Shown piece by piece: positions 22,025 through 31,839 of a stretch of DNA of 64,000 nt. This DNA is from an uncultured Candidatus Saccharibacteria bacterium (GTDB taxonomy: Bacteria > Patescibacteriota > Saccharimonadia > Saccharimonadales > UBA4665). The first letter of the stretch is position 1. Every line of letters starts with the position of its first letter. The DNA lies in NCBI GenBank assembly GCA_937892705.1, contig CALBGR010000009.1, positions 1 through 64,000 of the forward strand. Reading direction: 5' to 3'. The notes below the pieces were generated by a model. The model did no database searches. It was not told the origin of the DNA and saw nothing but the letters and a program-made list of their open reading frames with translations. Both the position numbers and the translations under genes were made by a program.

Positions 22025-23275
22025 ATGAGGGCATATAAGCACTGGAGCGTAGAAAAAGGGGGCGCACGCCTTCAGCGGATGTCTATGAGGGCTATTCTGG
22101 TTTGTATTGGGCTGTCTGTGGTGCTGGGGGTTAGCTATGGGCTGTTTTTAGCACAGCCTAGCCAAAAAACTCCTTCAGCGGTGGCGCCGGCTCAGGTTGC
22201 TGATGAGCCAACCTACATCTCTGTGCAAGGCCGGTATCTGCTAAACGGTACAATTTTCTGGGGAAGGGGGATTGAGAAATGGTCAGCATTGTCGGGAGGC
22301 GGCTATGACTACGCACAGCCTTTTAGCGGATTGCAGACATTTGAGCGGGATAAGTATGATGCATGGGTAGCGGATTTGGAATGTCCGGTGATGGATATCG
22401 TAATCCCATATGTGGTTCAGGAACGCAGTCTGCAGTTTAATTGCCGGCCAGAATATCTTCCCGAAGCAGCAAAATATTTTGACATTATAAATCTTGCGAA
22501 TAATCATTCAGGTGATAAGGGCGAGGAAGGGTTCGAAGAGACACGAAGGCGTGTGACTGATGCTGGTATGCAGGTATATGGACACTACGACCCGGGTGTT
22601 GAGGAAGATCGCTGTGAAGTGATTGCGTTACCTGTTCGTTTAAAGGACATGCCTGGTTATGAAGATGAAGCAACGTTGCCAGTAGCGTTTTGTGCGTATC
22701 ATTATTTTGGCCGCATGCCCCGGGATGGTGAGCTTGCACATATAAGACAGTACAGTGACGTGATGCCAGTGTTTGCGTTTGTGCATATGGGTACGGAATA
22801 CCTACCGCAAGCGGATGTGGGTCAGGTTGCTGTAGCACGTGCCGTGATTGACCAAGGTGCTGAATTTGTAGTGCTCAATAATCCGCATTGGGTGCAGAAT
22901 ACTGAAGTTTACAGGGGGAAGTTAATTTTTTATTCAACAGGGAACTTTATTTTTGATCAGCTTGACAAAGAAGGAACGCGCAGTGCCAGCTTGGATGTGA
23001 CGATGGATATTCCTTATGACAATATGGTTAAGAAATGGATTAAACTTGGTGTAGCCTGCGAAGCGAAAAAGCTGCATGACCAGTGCTTTTCCGCTGCCAA
23101 GCAGCAAAAACTGAAAAAAGTTACACCAAAACTTACCTTTGATGTGGTGGCTGGTGATAACAGCGGCCGGTTGACAAAGCGGGCTGATCCGACGGTGCAG
23201 GCTGCAATTGAGCAGCGCACCAACTGGGCTGATACCCTGCAGAAACTTGGACAATCGTCTGCTGCTAATAACTAA
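22025..23275 (+). CDS. CapA-like metallophosphatase-fold membrane protein
   Basis: 416 residues. An N-terminal transmembrane anchor (about 22-44) precedes a CapA/PgsA-type domain: GRYLLNGTIFWGRGIE, DAWVADLECPVMD, IINLANNHSGDKGEEGFEET, VFAFVHMGTEYLPQ and LIFYSTGNFIFDQ follow the poly-gamma-glutamate capsule protein pattern, here with sequence changes at the first metal motif (NGTIFWGRG for GDVMLGRG). Role probably in envelope polymer synthesis or modification. A -10 TATACT ends ten bases before the ATG. Only 45 bases separate it from the divergent hydrolase gene. Confidence 0.85.
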   Translation: MRAYKHWSVEKGGARLQRMSMRAILVCIGLSVVLGVSYGLFLAQPSQKTPSAVAPAQVADEPTYISVQGRYLLNGTIFWGRGIEKWSALSGGGYDYAQPFSGLQTFERDKYDAWVADLECPVMDIVIPYVVQERSLQFNCRPEYLPEAAKYFDIINLANNHSGDKGEEGFEETRRRVTDAGMQVYGHYDPGVEEDRCEVIALPVRLKDMPGYEDEATLPVAFCAYHYFGRMPRDGELAHIRQYSDVMPVFAFVHMGTEYLPQADVGQVAVARAVIDQGAEFVVLNNPHWVQNTEVYRGKLIFYSTGNFIFDQLDKEGTRSASLDVTMDIPYDNMVKKWIKLGVACEAKKLHDQCFSAAKQQKLKKVTPKLTFDVVAGDNSGRLTKRADPTVQAAIEQRTNWADTLQKLGQSSAANN

Positions 23276-23302
23276 AATCCCTGCTGGTTATGCAGGGATT
23301 TT
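23274..23302. terminator. Bidirectional terminator between convergent genes
   Basis: AAAATCCCTGC (23274-23284) pairs with GCAGGGATTTT (23292-23302), loop TGGTTAT. It separates the CapA-like gene from the Ig-repeat surface protein. Confidence 0.9.
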
Positions 23303-23323
23303 AAGTACAGTCTTTGTTGGTAT

Positions 23324-25474
23324 TTAGTTGTTAGTTTGGTTTTCTTGACGAAGTTTCCAGTTGCGGTATGCGTAGTAGATCGCAATGAGTAGTATGACAA
23401 GAAGTAGTATCCAGTACCAGGCAAAGCTGTTTTTTGTAGGTGTGGTTACTTCTTTTTTCTGCTTGTCTTCGTCAGTAGCAACGGTGGAGCTTGACTTTGT
23501 TTTGCCATCTGACGGTGTGGATGTATTCTGACCGTTTTGATCTTGATAGGTTGTCACACCAAGCACGTTTGGACTCGTGGTGTTAAATGGTGTAGTTTGC
23601 AAACCAATAGGTAAGTTGAATACGGTAGTGGTAGCTCCTCCTGTATTACTACCTGTGTCGCTGCCTCGGCCAGTAGTGTCTGGATTGGTAGCGATAAATG
23701 GCTCCCAGTCAAAAGTAAATGCTATTGGTGGTGTAGTCGCATTACCAAGACTATCAGTGACAGTTAGGTAGAACGTATAGGTGCCGGCTACGGTTGGCGT
23801 AAACACTGGTTCTTGGATGGTTGGGTTAGAAATAATTGTTTCGTAGCTTTTATCATTCGCTTCCCATAGATAGGTGAATGGGCCGTTTGCATCATTCACG
23901 AGTACTGTCGGTTTTACGCTGGTGCCAATAAACTTCATGTTTTGCGGCAGAATAATGACAATTGGAGCGTCTTTATCAATGACGATGCTGATGCTGTCCT
24001 GTGTTGATTGGCCAAGTTTATCTGTTGCAGTCAAGATGATTGTGTAGGTACCGCTCGTGATGCTGGTGATATCCCAGTGTTCAGATACCGGGCCGCTTAG
24101 AGTTGATTTAGCGGTGCTGTCAAACACGATGTCGTTATCAGCGTTTCGTACCACAAATTGGTAAGTGGCAATATTCGCGTCATCAACAATACCTTCTAGG
24201 GCGATTGTTGTAGTGGTGCCGCCAAAGGCTGCGCCATCCACAGGATTAGTAATGTGTGCAGTAGGGTTGTTGCGATCTATGAAGAACTGGCGCTGTGTTG
24301 TGGTCTCGGAATCTGCCTTGTCAGTCGCAGTAGCGTAGATAGTGTAGCTGCCTTCTGGAAGTGTGTTTGTATCGAGTGTACATGAGCGTACAACAGCGGT
24401 GCCACTTACTGGACTGCTATAGCATGTTACTGAAGTAGTTGGGTCAGTATCAGAACGTACGATGACCTCAAGGTTTTTTAGGTCACGATTGTCACTAGCT
24501 TGTACTGAGATAGTAAAGCTGCCAGTTTGGTTGGTGCCATCTGTAGCTGGATTGGTGATTGCTACCTGTGGCGCTACATTGTCAACAGTAAAGGTGCTGG
24601 TTGCGGTATTGCTTTCATTACCAGCTTGGTCTTCTGATTTTACACGCAATCGATAAGTACCATCTGCTGTGCTTGCATCCCACGAGACGCTTGGAGCTGT
24701 ACCGTATGCTTCACCGACAAATACCCGGTTTGCTGGATTGAAGCTGGTTCCCTTAAACACCTCAAAAGTAGTTTTACCAGGGTTCTGGTCAGTAACTGTG
24801 GCTGAAAGCGGTACGAGTCCTTTTACTGTTGTTCCATCGAGCGGTGAAGTGATAGTAACTACTGGATTAGTGGTGTCAATGATTACGGTCCACACCTGGC
24901 TCCAGTTACTGTAAGTAGTTGGCCCGAACAGTACAGTAGATTGTGCACGTACTTGCCAGTACCAGACGCCTTCGGTGAGGATTGAAAGTCCTGTTTCTGC
25001 GCTGTCAACTGAAATTTTAGTAATTGTTGCATTAACAAGTTTGCCGTCTGCATCAAGCGTTGGGTCTTGGGAGGCGCGGAATTCATATGTAATAACACCT
25101 GGGCCGGAAGAGCTGCTCCAGTCATAAATCCAGAAAAGACTTGGGCGCTTTACTTCTCCGTTTGGTGTGCCGTTTGTTGGTGTGGTGGGGCCAGCGGGTG
25201 TTGATAAAGGAAGTATCTGCGGAGTAAGGTTCTGTGACTGTAGTTGCGGTGTAGGCTGTGAAGTTGTCTGCGGATCGTTTGTTGGCTGTTCGGATGTGGT
25301 TTGTTCTGGTGTGTCACTGACTGGCGGTTGTTCAGTTTGTGGTGTTGCTTCTTCTGCATGTGCGGTTTGTGTGAAGAGTGGCGTTACAGCAACTAAGCTG
25401 TTACATGCCAGTACAAACGCTACGGTTAGTGATGTAAATGATTTGTATAAATTTTTTGCAGCTCGGATATACAT
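23324..25474 (-). CDS. Large surface protein with Ig-like repeats and C-terminal membrane anchor
   Basis: 716 residues. The signal peptide ends near TQTAHAEEA (residue 41). A Thr/Pro/Gln-rich spacer follows, then an array of Ig-like/bacterial adhesin repeats marked by NPVVTITSPLDGTTVKG, VAPQVAITNPATDGTNQTG, NNPTAHITNPVDGAAFGG and DAPIVIILPQN, with one PKD-like repeat (PFTYLWEANDKSYETIISNP). A transmembrane helix (about 684-706) and short basic tail close the protein. Most likely a host- or partner-contact adhesin; that role is inferred. Its promoter is TTGACA-16-TATAGT at 25510-25537. Confidence 0.85.
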   Translation of the reverse strand: MYIRAAKNLYKSFTSLTVAFVLACNSLVAVTPLFTQTAHAEEATPQTEQPPVSDTPEQTTSEQPTNDPQTTSQPTPQLQSQNLTPQILPLSTPAGPTTPTNGTPNGEVKRPSLFWIYDWSSSSGPGVITYEFRASQDPTLDADGKLVNATITKISVDSAETGLSILTEGVWYWQVRAQSTVLFGPTTYSNWSQVWTVIIDTTNPVVTITSPLDGTTVKGLVPLSATVTDQNPGKTTFEVFKGTSFNPANRVFVGEAYGTAPSVSWDASTADGTYRLRVKSEDQAGNESNTATSTFTVDNVAPQVAITNPATDGTNQTGSFTISVQASDNRDLKNLEVIVRSDTDPTTSVTCYSSPVSGTAVVRSCTLDTNTLPEGSYTIYATATDKADSETTTQRQFFIDRNNPTAHITNPVDGAAFGGTTTTIALEGIVDDANIATYQFVVRNADNDIVFDSTAKSTLSGPVSEHWDITSITSGTYTIILTATDKLGQSTQDSISIVIDKDAPIVIILPQNMKFIGTSVKPTVLVNDANGPFTYLWEANDKSYETIISNPTIQEPVFTPTVAGTYTFYLTVTDSLGNATTPPIAFTFDWEPFIATNPDTTGRGSDTGSNTGGATTTVFNLPIGLQTTPFNTTSPNVLGVTTYQDQNGQNTSTPSDGKTKSSSTVATDEDKQKKEVTTPTKNSFAWYWILLLVILLIAIYYAYRNWKLRQENQTNN

Positions 25475-25509
25475 CGATAGGACCCCCCAATTACGTCTTT
25501 AGTATCATT

Positions 25510-25537
25510 ACTATAACGTTTTGGAAGAAATTGTCAA
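25510..25537 (-). promoter_or_regulatory. Promoter of the Ig-repeat surface protein
   Basis: Minus strand TTGACA (25532-25537), 16-base spacer, TATAGT (25510-25515). Confidence 0.65.
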
Positions 25538-25568
25538 AGTATCATAGTTTTTACTACAATGCTAACTT

Positions 25569-25889
25569 ATGGACCACAAGACTGTTGAAGCGTATATTTT
25601 GAGCATGCCGAATGCGGTATTAGACTATCCGTTTGGTGAAGGTGTTGCCGTGTATAAGGTGGGGGATAAGATGTTCGCACTAATTCAGGAGGGGAGCGAT
25701 CCGGTTCGCCTGAGTTTGAAGTGTGACCCGCAGCTTAGTTTAGTGCTGCGTGAAAAATATGAGACGGTAATGCCGGGCCATCATTTGAATAAAAAGCACT
25801 GGAATACGCTGATCTTAAGCGGTCAGCTATCCTGGGAAGAAGTGCAGGATTTAATCAGGCATTCTTATCAGCTGGTTACGGCTTCGTAG
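25569..25889 (+). CDS. MmcQ/YjbR-family protein
   Basis: 106 residues. DYPFGEGVAVYKVGDKMFAL, RLSLKCDPQLSLVLREKY and GHHLNKKHWNTLIL match the MmcQ/YjbR family, a CyaY-like fold possibly contacting DNA; the biological role is not settled. TACAAT ends eight bases before the ATG, so probably leaderless. The 3' end overlaps the convergent gene by 14 bases. Confidence 0.9.
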   Translation: MDHKTVEAYILSMPNAVLDYPFGEGVAVYKVGDKMFALIQEGSDPVRLSLKCDPQLSLVLREKYETVMPGHHLNKKHWNTLILSGQLSWEEVQDLIRHSYQLVTAS

Positions 25890-26490
25890 CTTCCAGTCGT
25901 TTTTGAAGGAAATCGGCATTTTTATACGCGTTTGATAATGCTTCTCGTATAGATCGGGAACGTGTTTGATTGTATGTTTGGTCCAAAGCTGCGCGGTAAT
26001 CAGTTAGGTGTTCGTTCAGCGTAGTGATAAAGGTGCTGTCAAAGTTACCGGCGGCCTTTGCGTCATTCAGCAGTTTGGTAGTGTTGGCATTGGGCTTGCC
26101 GCTTAGCTCCTTGTTTTTGAATTTCATTTTTTTATTGGTCAATGTTGTAATCAACGCTTGCTTGTCGCTGGATACTACTATATGTACATTCGAAGCGGTG
26201 TTTTTTAGGTCGGCATTGGTAGTTTGATTTCCTGTACCGAAAGCGGCAACACGGACAAGCTCGTTTTGTTTTTGAATGAGTCTTATATACGCCACTTTAT
26301 CTTCACCGCCGCGGCCGGCCATCGCCATAATAAAGAAGAAAAATGCAAATAGAACTACGACAATACCCGCGAAGACCGCGATACGCTGATTTAGAGAACC
26401 GTTTGGCAGCGAAAACGGAAGTCGTTTTGGTTTTTTATCAGCGTTCTTTATAAAGTCAAATTGGTTGCTTGCTGGCGTTTCTGGAGGCAT
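25876..26490 (-). CDS. Single-pass membrane protein of unknown function
   Basis: 204 residues. A basic N-terminus and one transmembrane helix (about 35-56, IAVFAGIVVVLFAFFFFIMA) are followed by a helical extracytoplasmic region rich in Asn, Lys and Ala with no Cys. No family recognised. The four-helix character (YIRLIQKQNELVRVAAFG, FITTLNEHLTDYRAALDQ) could form a sensor-like bundle, but that is a guess. Confidence 0.7.
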   Translation of the reverse strand: MPPETPASNQFDFIKNADKKPKRLPFSLPNGSLNQRIAVFAGIVVVLFAFFFFIMAMAGRGGEDKVAYIRLIQKQNELVRVAAFGTGNQTTNADLKNTASNVHIVVSSDKQALITTLTNKKMKFKNKELSGKPNANTTKLLNDAKAAGNFDSTFITTLNEHLTDYRAALDQTYNQTRSRSIREALSNAYKNADFLQKRLEATKP

Positions 26491-26565
26491 AGTCTAATGA
26501 TAGTGGAAACTGAAAATAAAGTTAAGCATTTTAAGTATCGCCCAGACTATTAAAACATCATCATA

Positions 26566-26594
26566 TTGACAAAAATCATAAAATTTGTTATTAT
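26566..26594 (+). promoter_or_regulatory. Promoter of the small gene at 26632
   Basis: TTGACA (26566-26571), 17-base spacer, TATTAT (26589-26594). Member of the TTGACAAA promoter set. Confidence 0.75.
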
Positions 26595-26631
26595 GTAAAT
26601 ACTGTTCACAAAAATAAAAAGGAAAACAAAA

Positions 26632-26868
26632 ATGACAGGACAGTACGGTTCGCGCAGCGAGCCATCACAAAACATAGTTATACAAGCACTCACTGCCACG
26701 ATTGAGTATTATCGTGCGCTAGCACGTGTAGTTATCGTGAATATGTGTAATACGAGTGTATTTACTGGTACAACGCCTGCTGCTTCGGCATTGTTTATGA
26801 TTTTGATTCCTACAGTACAGTTTATCTATACCCGCCGGATTGAGGCATATATGACGGTAGGCGGGTAA
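26632..26868 (+). CDS. Small hydrophobic protein of unknown function
   Basis: 78 residues. A polar front is followed by a helix (IEYYRALARVVIVNMCN) and a likely transmembrane segment (about 47-66, PAASALFMILIPTVQFIYT). It has a strong promoter and an AAGGAA ribosome site seven to eight bases before the ATG. No family recognised. Confidence 0.6.
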   Translation: MTGQYGSRSEPSQNIVIQALTATIEYYRALARVVIVNMCNTSVFTGTTPAASALFMILIPTVQFIYTRRIEAYMTVGG

Positions 26869-26944
26869 TTGTTGGACGCTGGGCTGGTGATAATCACTTT
26901 TCTTATGCTTGCCCCAGGGTACCCCTTGCAGGATACTAATAGAT

Positions 26945-28693
26945 ATGGACGCGGTTGATGAAATTAAAAGCAGGCTTGCCATAGAAGATGTGATTGGTGA
27001 GTATTTGCAGTTGAAGCGTTCTGGGCGGAATTTTAAGTGCCTAAGCCCATTTACGAATGAGAAAACGCCGAGCTTTGTGGTGAGTCCTGAAAAGCAGATT
27101 TGGCATGATTTCAGCAGCGGCAAGGGTGGCGATATGTTTACGTTTATCCAGGAAATGGAAGGTGTAGACTTTCGCGGCGCATTGGAGCTGCTGGCCCGCA
27201 AGGCAGGTATTGAACTTGAGCAGTATCAGCAAAAAGGACAGGGCAGCAGCAAGCAAAAAGAACGTCTGTATCACCTTTTGGAGCTGGTTACCAAGTTTTA
27301 CCAGGCTAACTTGAAGGCAAATCCAGCGGCACTGGAATATGTGCTCAAAAAACGCCAGTTTAATAAAGATACGATTTTAAAATGGCGTCTGGGCTATGCG
27401 CCGAATACTGGTAATGCGGCGGTTGCATTTGCGAAGAAACAAGGGTTTAGCGATAAGGAGATCCGCCAAGCGGGTCTTATGAACCGTTTTGGAGGTGATT
27501 TGTTTCGCGGCCGGCTGATGGTGCCGTTGCAGGACCAGCAGGGACGGGTGGTAGGTTTTACAGCACGGTTACTTGCTGATGATCCGAATGCGCCGAAGTA
27601 CATAAATACACCGCAGACACCGCTGTATGATAAAAGCCGTCACGTGTTTGGTTTGCATCTGGCTAAAGAGGCGATCCGCAAGACGAAATTTGTGGTGCTG
27701 GCTGAAGGTAATTTGGACGTGATTGCCAGTCATCAGGCGGGTGTTGGGCAGTGTGTGGCGACAGCGGGTACTGCATTGACCGACCAGCAGCTGAAGACAC
27801 TGAAACGGTTTACGGGTGATGTGCGACTAAGTTTTGATGCGGATCGTGCAGGTATTGCAGCGACCGAGCGCGCGATACCAATCGCAAGCAAAGTAGGGGT
27901 GCGACTGAGTGTTGTGACGATTCCTGCCGGTAAAGATCCTGATGAACTTATTAAGCAAAACAAGGCGCTTTGGGAAGAAACAGTGCAAAAGCCAACATAT
28001 GCGCTTGATTGGCTGATTACATACTATAAGTCGCAGCTGGATCTGACGAAAGCTGCTGACAAGATTACTTTTAGCGATACGGTGCTGGCAGTGGTGCGCA
28101 CGCTGGCTGATCGGGTGGAGCAGGAGCATTATGTACAGCAAGTAGCAGATATTATTGATGTGAGCCGTGAGGCTTTATTGCAGATGAAGCTGGACCGTGC
28201 AGCGCAGCCGGCTCCGGTAAAACAAACAAAGAAAGTACTGGTTGCGAAAGAAGAGCAGCAGGCGCTGGAAGTGATTAAGAAGCAAAATAAACTGATGGCA
28301 CTCATACTGATGCAGCCGCGGCTCAGGGATTTATTGGTGTCGATGCGTGTAGAATTTTTGCCGGAAGAACCTGCGCGGTTCTTATTCACGTTTTTGCAGC
28401 AAAATCCAGACTTTGACGGCGAAGTAACCAAGGCAGTGCAATTGAAAGACATTGCAGATTATGTTAAAATGTTATCATTACAGTATGAAGAGCTTTACCA
28501 AGAAGTAGCATTGCTTGAATTGCGAAACGAAGCGGAATATTTGCAGTCAGAATTGGTAAAGGAATATGTGAAAACGCAAAAAGCAAACATAAAAGAGGCA
28601 CTAAAAACCGCAACAGCCAAAGAACAGCGCGCGTTGCTTGAAAAAGATAAGGAACTTAATGCACTACGCAAGTACTATAAAGGGGGCGCCTAA
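26945..28693 (+). CDS. dnaG: DNA primase with degenerate zinc-binding domain
   Basis: 582 residues. The N-terminal domain ([20 protein letters not shown]) keeps the CHC2 fold signature ([24 protein letters not shown]), but all four usual zinc ligands are replaced: CPFH reads SPFT and the later CFGC-type pair reads DFSS. The TOPRIM core is intact ([35 protein letters not shown]). The C-terminal helicase-binding part is diverged. ATG 26945 is chosen because GATACT ends seven bases upstream. It overlaps rpoD by one base (TAATG), the classic macromolecular-synthesis operon order. Confidence 0.95.
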   Translation: MDAVDEIKSRLAIEDVIGEYLQLKRSGRNFKCLSPFTNEKTPSFVVSPEKQIWHDFSSGKGGDMFTFIQEMEGVDFRGALELLARKAGIELEQYQQKGQGSSKQKERLYHLLELVTKFYQANLKANPAALEYVLKKRQFNKDTILKWRLGYAPNTGNAAVAFAKKQGFSDKEIRQAGLMNRFGGDLFRGRLMVPLQDQQGRVVGFTARLLADDPNAPKYINTPQTPLYDKSRHVFGLHLAKEAIRKTKFVVLAEGNLDVIASHQAGVGQCVATAGTALTDQQLKTLKRFTGDVRLSFDADRAGIAATERAIPIASKVGVRLSVVTIPAGKDPDELIKQNKALWEETVQKPTYALDWLITYYKSQLDLTKAADKITFSDTVLAVVRTLADRVEQEHYVQQVADIIDVSREALLQMKLDRAAQPAPVKQTKKVLVAKEEQQALEVIKKQNKLMALILMQPRLRDLLVSMRVEFLPEEPARFLFTFLQQNPDFDGEVTKAVQLKDIADYVKMLSLQYEELYQEVALLELRNEAEYLQSELVKEYVKTQKANIKEALKTATAKEQRALLEKDKELNALRKYYKGGA

Positions 28694-29805
28694 TGCCAGA
28701 TGATAAAGATACACCCAAGAAAAACCTTAAAAAAGCCAAGCAGGATATTTTAGAGAAGGCTAAGAAAGTTGGTCAGATTGACCAAAAGGAAATCAACAAG
28801 TCTATACCTGATGATCCAGATAATGTAGAGGTGCTGGACTCACTCTATACCGAGCTTGCTGATGCTGGTGTGGAAGTGTTGACCACGGAGCCGGATGCGG
28901 CGCATTTTTCTGATGAGTGGGTAGGTGAAGATGGTGAAGAGATATTTATCGAGGATCAGAAGTATCTCGATGATATTGCCGATGACTCAGTGCGGCTGTA
29001 CTTGCGTGAAATCGGTAAAGTACCGCTGCTTTCGAGTGAGGAAGAGTTGGAGCTGGCACGTCGAGTGGTGGCTGGTGATAAGGAAGCAAAAGATAAAATG
29101 GCTGAAGCCAATATGCGTTTGGTAGTTTCTATTGCCAAACGCTATGTTGGTCGCGGGCTTGATCTGCTTGATCTGATTCAGGAAGGTAATACTGGCCTGC
29201 TGCGCGCGGTTGAAAAGTTTGACCCGGATAAAGGCTTTAAGTTCTCGACGTATGCAACCTGGTGGATCCGTCAGGCTATTACCCGGGCAATTGCTGACCA
29301 GGCGCGTACTATTCGTATTCCGGTACACATGGTGGAAACTATCAATAAACTGCTTCGCACACAGCGCCGTTTGACTCAGGAATTAAACCGTGAGCCGACA
29401 AATGAAGAAATTGCCGAAGCAATGGATATTGATGTTGAAAAGGTAGAGCATATTATGAAGATCAAGCAGGATATTTCATCGCTTGATGCTTCGATTCGTG
29501 ACGATGAAGAAGAGTCAGTGCTCGCTGACTTTATTGAAGACGAAGATACGATCTCGCCTGAAGAATCGGCAACCAATCAGCTTTTGAAAGAGCAGGTGAA
29601 GGAGATGCTTGGCGCGCTGACCGAGCGTGAACAAAAAATCCTGCGGCTTCGTTTTGGTTTAGAGGATGGCCGCAACCATACACTTGAGGAAGTGGGTCAG
29701 GAATTTGCGGTGACTCGTGAGCGAATTCGTCAAATCGAAGCCAAGGCGCTTGCGAAACTTCGCCGCCATAAGGATGCGAAAAAGCTGCTTGATTACATCA
29801 AGTAA
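28693..29805 (+). CDS. rpoD: Primary sigma factor RpoD
   Basis: 370-residue sigma-70. Region 1.2 is [18 protein letters not shown]; regions 2.1-2.4 include [20 protein letters not shown] and [17 protein letters not shown]; region 3 is [20 protein letters not shown]; region 4.2 is TREQKI-type followed by [21 protein letters not shown] short acidic region 1.1 is present. It recognises the TTGACA/TATAAT boxes seen across this window. Translationally coupled to dnaG. Confidence 0.97.
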   Translation: MPDDKDTPKKNLKKAKQDILEKAKKVGQIDQKEINKSIPDDPDNVEVLDSLYTELADAGVEVLTTEPDAAHFSDEWVGEDGEEIFIEDQKYLDDIADDSVRLYLREIGKVPLLSSEEELELARRVVAGDKEAKDKMAEANMRLVVSIAKRYVGRGLDLLDLIQEGNTGLLRAVEKFDPDKGFKFSTYATWWIRQAITRAIADQARTIRIPVHMVETINKLLRTQRRLTQELNREPTNEEIAEAMDIDVEKVEHIMKIKQDISSLDASIRDDEEESVLADFIEDEDTISPEESATNQLLKEQVKEMLGALTEREQKILRLRFGLEDGRNHTLEEVGQEFAVTRERIRQIEAKALAKLRRHKDAKKLLDYIK

Positions 29806-29819
29806 TATCTACTGATGGC

Positions 29820-30374
29820 TTAGTGGTGAAAAGGGTCACTGCTCAGAGTGTGTGTAATAGCATCGCAGAATACTGGTAGGTCGTCGGGTTTTCGGCTGGT
29901 AATGACATTGCCGTCTACGACGAGTTCTCTGTCTATCCAGTCGCCGCCTGCGTTTCTGATATCGTCTTGCAGTGTGTAGTAGCTGGTAAGGCGTAGGCCG
30001 TCGACAAGGTCTGCTGATACTAAGAGCCATGGTGCATGACAGATTGCAGCTAACGGAATGTTATTCTCTACGCAGTATCGTGTCCATTCACGGGCAGTTT
30101 CGTTCATGCGCAACTGATCAGCGTTGAATACGCCTCCAGGCAACACTAACATGTCATAATCTTCAAAATCTGTATCTTCAATGTGCAGATCAGGCATAAA
30201 ACTATCGCCGATTTCTGCGTGGTTCATACCATGGAGTGTGTCAGAATCTTTGGTAGTAATAATGGTGGTGAGCGCCCCCGCCTGCTCAATTGCCTCCTTT
30301 GGTTTTGTAAACTCCACTTGCTCAAAATAATCATCGACGAGTATTGCGACGTGTTTTGATGCGATATCGGCCAT
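29820..30374 (-). CDS. DJ-1/PfpI-family protein
   Basis: 184 residues. The class I glutamine-amidotransferase-like fold is seen in HVAILVDDYFEQVEFTKP, MLVLPGGVFNADQLR and the nucleophile-elbow AAICHAPWLLVSADL with the catalytic Cys. Members act as protease, deglycase or stress chaperone; which applies here is open. ATG 30374 is used because GGAG lies upstream; longer readings would run into the divergent kinase gene. Confidence 0.92.
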   Translation of the reverse strand: MADIASKHVAILVDDYFEQVEFTKPKEAIEQAGALTTIITTKDSDTLHGMNHAEIGDSFMPDLHIEDTDFEDYDMLVLPGGVFNADQLRMNETAREWTRYCVENNIPLAAICHAPWLLVSADLVDGLRLTSYYTLQDDIRNAGGDWIDRELVVDGNVITSRKPDDLPVFCDAITHTLSSDPFHH

Positions 30375-30483
30375 GATAACTCCTTTCTGGTGTGTTTCTA
30401 TGTAAACACGTGCTCGGGCCAAGGTGCTGTAAAATATTACACGCAGTATTTCGGAAAGAAGCGCTGATTGGTACAATACGCCT

Positions 30484-31056
30484 ATGATAGTTTTGGGTAT
30501 TGCAGGTACAAACGGCTCAGGTAAGGATACAGTGAGCCACATGCTTGCTGAGCGGCATGGATTTTTTGTTGGTTCAGCAAGTGAGATGATTGAAGCAGAA
30601 CTAAAAAAACGAGGTCTACCAACTGAACGGGCATATAAGCGGGAATTGAGTGCGGAGTGGCGCAGGCAGTATGGCATGGCGGCAATTGTTGATCGGGCAA
30701 TTGAAGAAGCGGAGGCGGCTGGTTATGGCAAGTTGATTGTGGGTAGTTTGCGTCATCCTGGTGAAGCCGATCGTATACATGAGTTAGGCGGTAAAGTTAT
30801 CTGGGTTGACGCTGATCCGAAGGTGCGTTACCAGAGAATTACTCAAAATGATCGTGGTCGTGTTGAAGATAAAAAGACATTTGAGGAGTTTTTGGCTGAG
30901 GAAGAGGCTGAAAAGTATCAATCTGGAGACGCAGCCAGCTTAAGCACTGAAGCTGTCAAAGAGCGGTCAGATATTTTCATAGAAAATACCCAGCCAACTG
31001 TTGAAGCATTTAAAGACGCTGCTGAAGATGTGCTTAAGCGTGCGCAAGTAATTTAA
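30484..31056 (+). CDS. P-loop nucleoside/nucleotide-kinase-like protein
   Basis: 190 residues of the AAA_18/dephospho-CoA-kinase-like group. The Walker A motif is GIAGTNGSGKDTVSHML. VIWVDADPKVRYQRITQNDR resembles the lid region and LIVGSLRHPGEADRIHELGG the Walker B area. The substrate is not clear; dephospho-CoA, deoxynucleotides or others are possible. TACAAT ends six bases before the ATG, so leaderless. Its stop directly abuts that of the convergent membrane gene. Confidence 0.8.
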   Translation: MIVLGIAGTNGSGKDTVSHMLAERHGFFVGSASEMIEAELKKRGLPTERAYKRELSAEWRRQYGMAAIVDRAIEEAEAAGYGKLIVGSLRHPGEADRIHELGGKVIWVDADPKVRYQRITQNDRGRVEDKKTFEEFLAEEEAEKYQSGDAASLSTEAVKERSDIFIENTQPTVEAFKDAAEDVLKRAQVI

Positions 31057-31755
31057 CTACTTCATAGCGCGGACTTTTTTGTGCAGCGTGTGGATGTGTT
31101 TGCGGCGGTTTTTGCGGTCATAAAATTGGAATTCTCGAAAGCCGATATACAAAATGGCTGCCAGCAGCGCGAAACTCATGTCAGGACTATATGGTGTGAA
31201 TACAAGCACCAGATAAATACCGGCAAAGGTGTAGAGAAACGCTAGCACATAGGACTTGATAGTGCGTGCGTGATGTATGCCGGAAAGGTCGAGGTTCTTT
31301 GAAAAATGATAGCTATGATGTAGTGCATGAGCGAGCAAGCATGCCACAATAGTGAGAAACATCAGTGCGATTGCATCTTTATAAAACGGTGCAGTAGGAG
31401 GAATATAGCTTACGGTAACGCCATGGCGGGCAAAATGCAGAAAAAAGTTGCCGATTGCCAGCCCTGTAATAATAATACCCCAGAGGAGTAAATTTGCGCG
31501 TGATTCTTCCATCGCTGGGTTGTGGTCTGGTTTGATGCGTTTAGCTTTGACAAGTTTGTACTCGAGTTTGTGTTCCACTATGAAATAAAGAGCGATGCTG
31601 AGCAAGGAAAGTGCGCAGAGTGTCAAGCTGAGCACAAAGCTATGTGTAAACAGTGCAAGCAGTAAGCAAACAACAGCCAAGACTACTGCTGCATCGAGCG
31701 TTCGCCAAAATATTTCAATACGTTGCACGCGTTTTGGTAGCTGCGGAATATCCAT
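31057..31755 (-). CDS. Polytopic membrane protein of unknown function
   Basis: 232 residues with about six hydrophobic helices. The His-rich stretch LAHALHHSYHFSKNLDL lies between helices. The layout recalls the C-terminal membrane region of cation P-type ATPases, but no catalytic domain is present and the resemblance is weak. Start ATG lies nine bases after TATACT. Confidence 0.7.
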   Translation of the reverse strand: MDIPQLPKRVQRIEIFWRTLDAAVVLAVVCLLLALFTHSFVLSLTLCALSLLSIALYFIVEHKLEYKLVKAKRIKPDHNPAMEESRANLLLWGIIITGLAIGNFFLHFARHGVTVSYIPPTAPFYKDAIALMFLTIVACLLAHALHHSYHFSKNLDLSGIHHARTIKSYVLAFLYTFAGIYLVLVFTPYSPDMSFALLAAILYIGFREFQFYDRKNRRKHIHTLHKKVRAMK

Positions 31756-31839
31756 TATATACGTAGTATAACACCGCTTATGGTTCTTATTTCATGCGAA
31801 TCGGTAACGATCTGAATTAGTTTGGCGTATACTTTAGGT

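Noticed and set aside
30375..30677. N-terminal extension of the PfpI-like gene
   Set aside because: It overlaps the divergent kinase gene and its promoter, and has no homology to the family; ATG 30374 has GGAG ahead.
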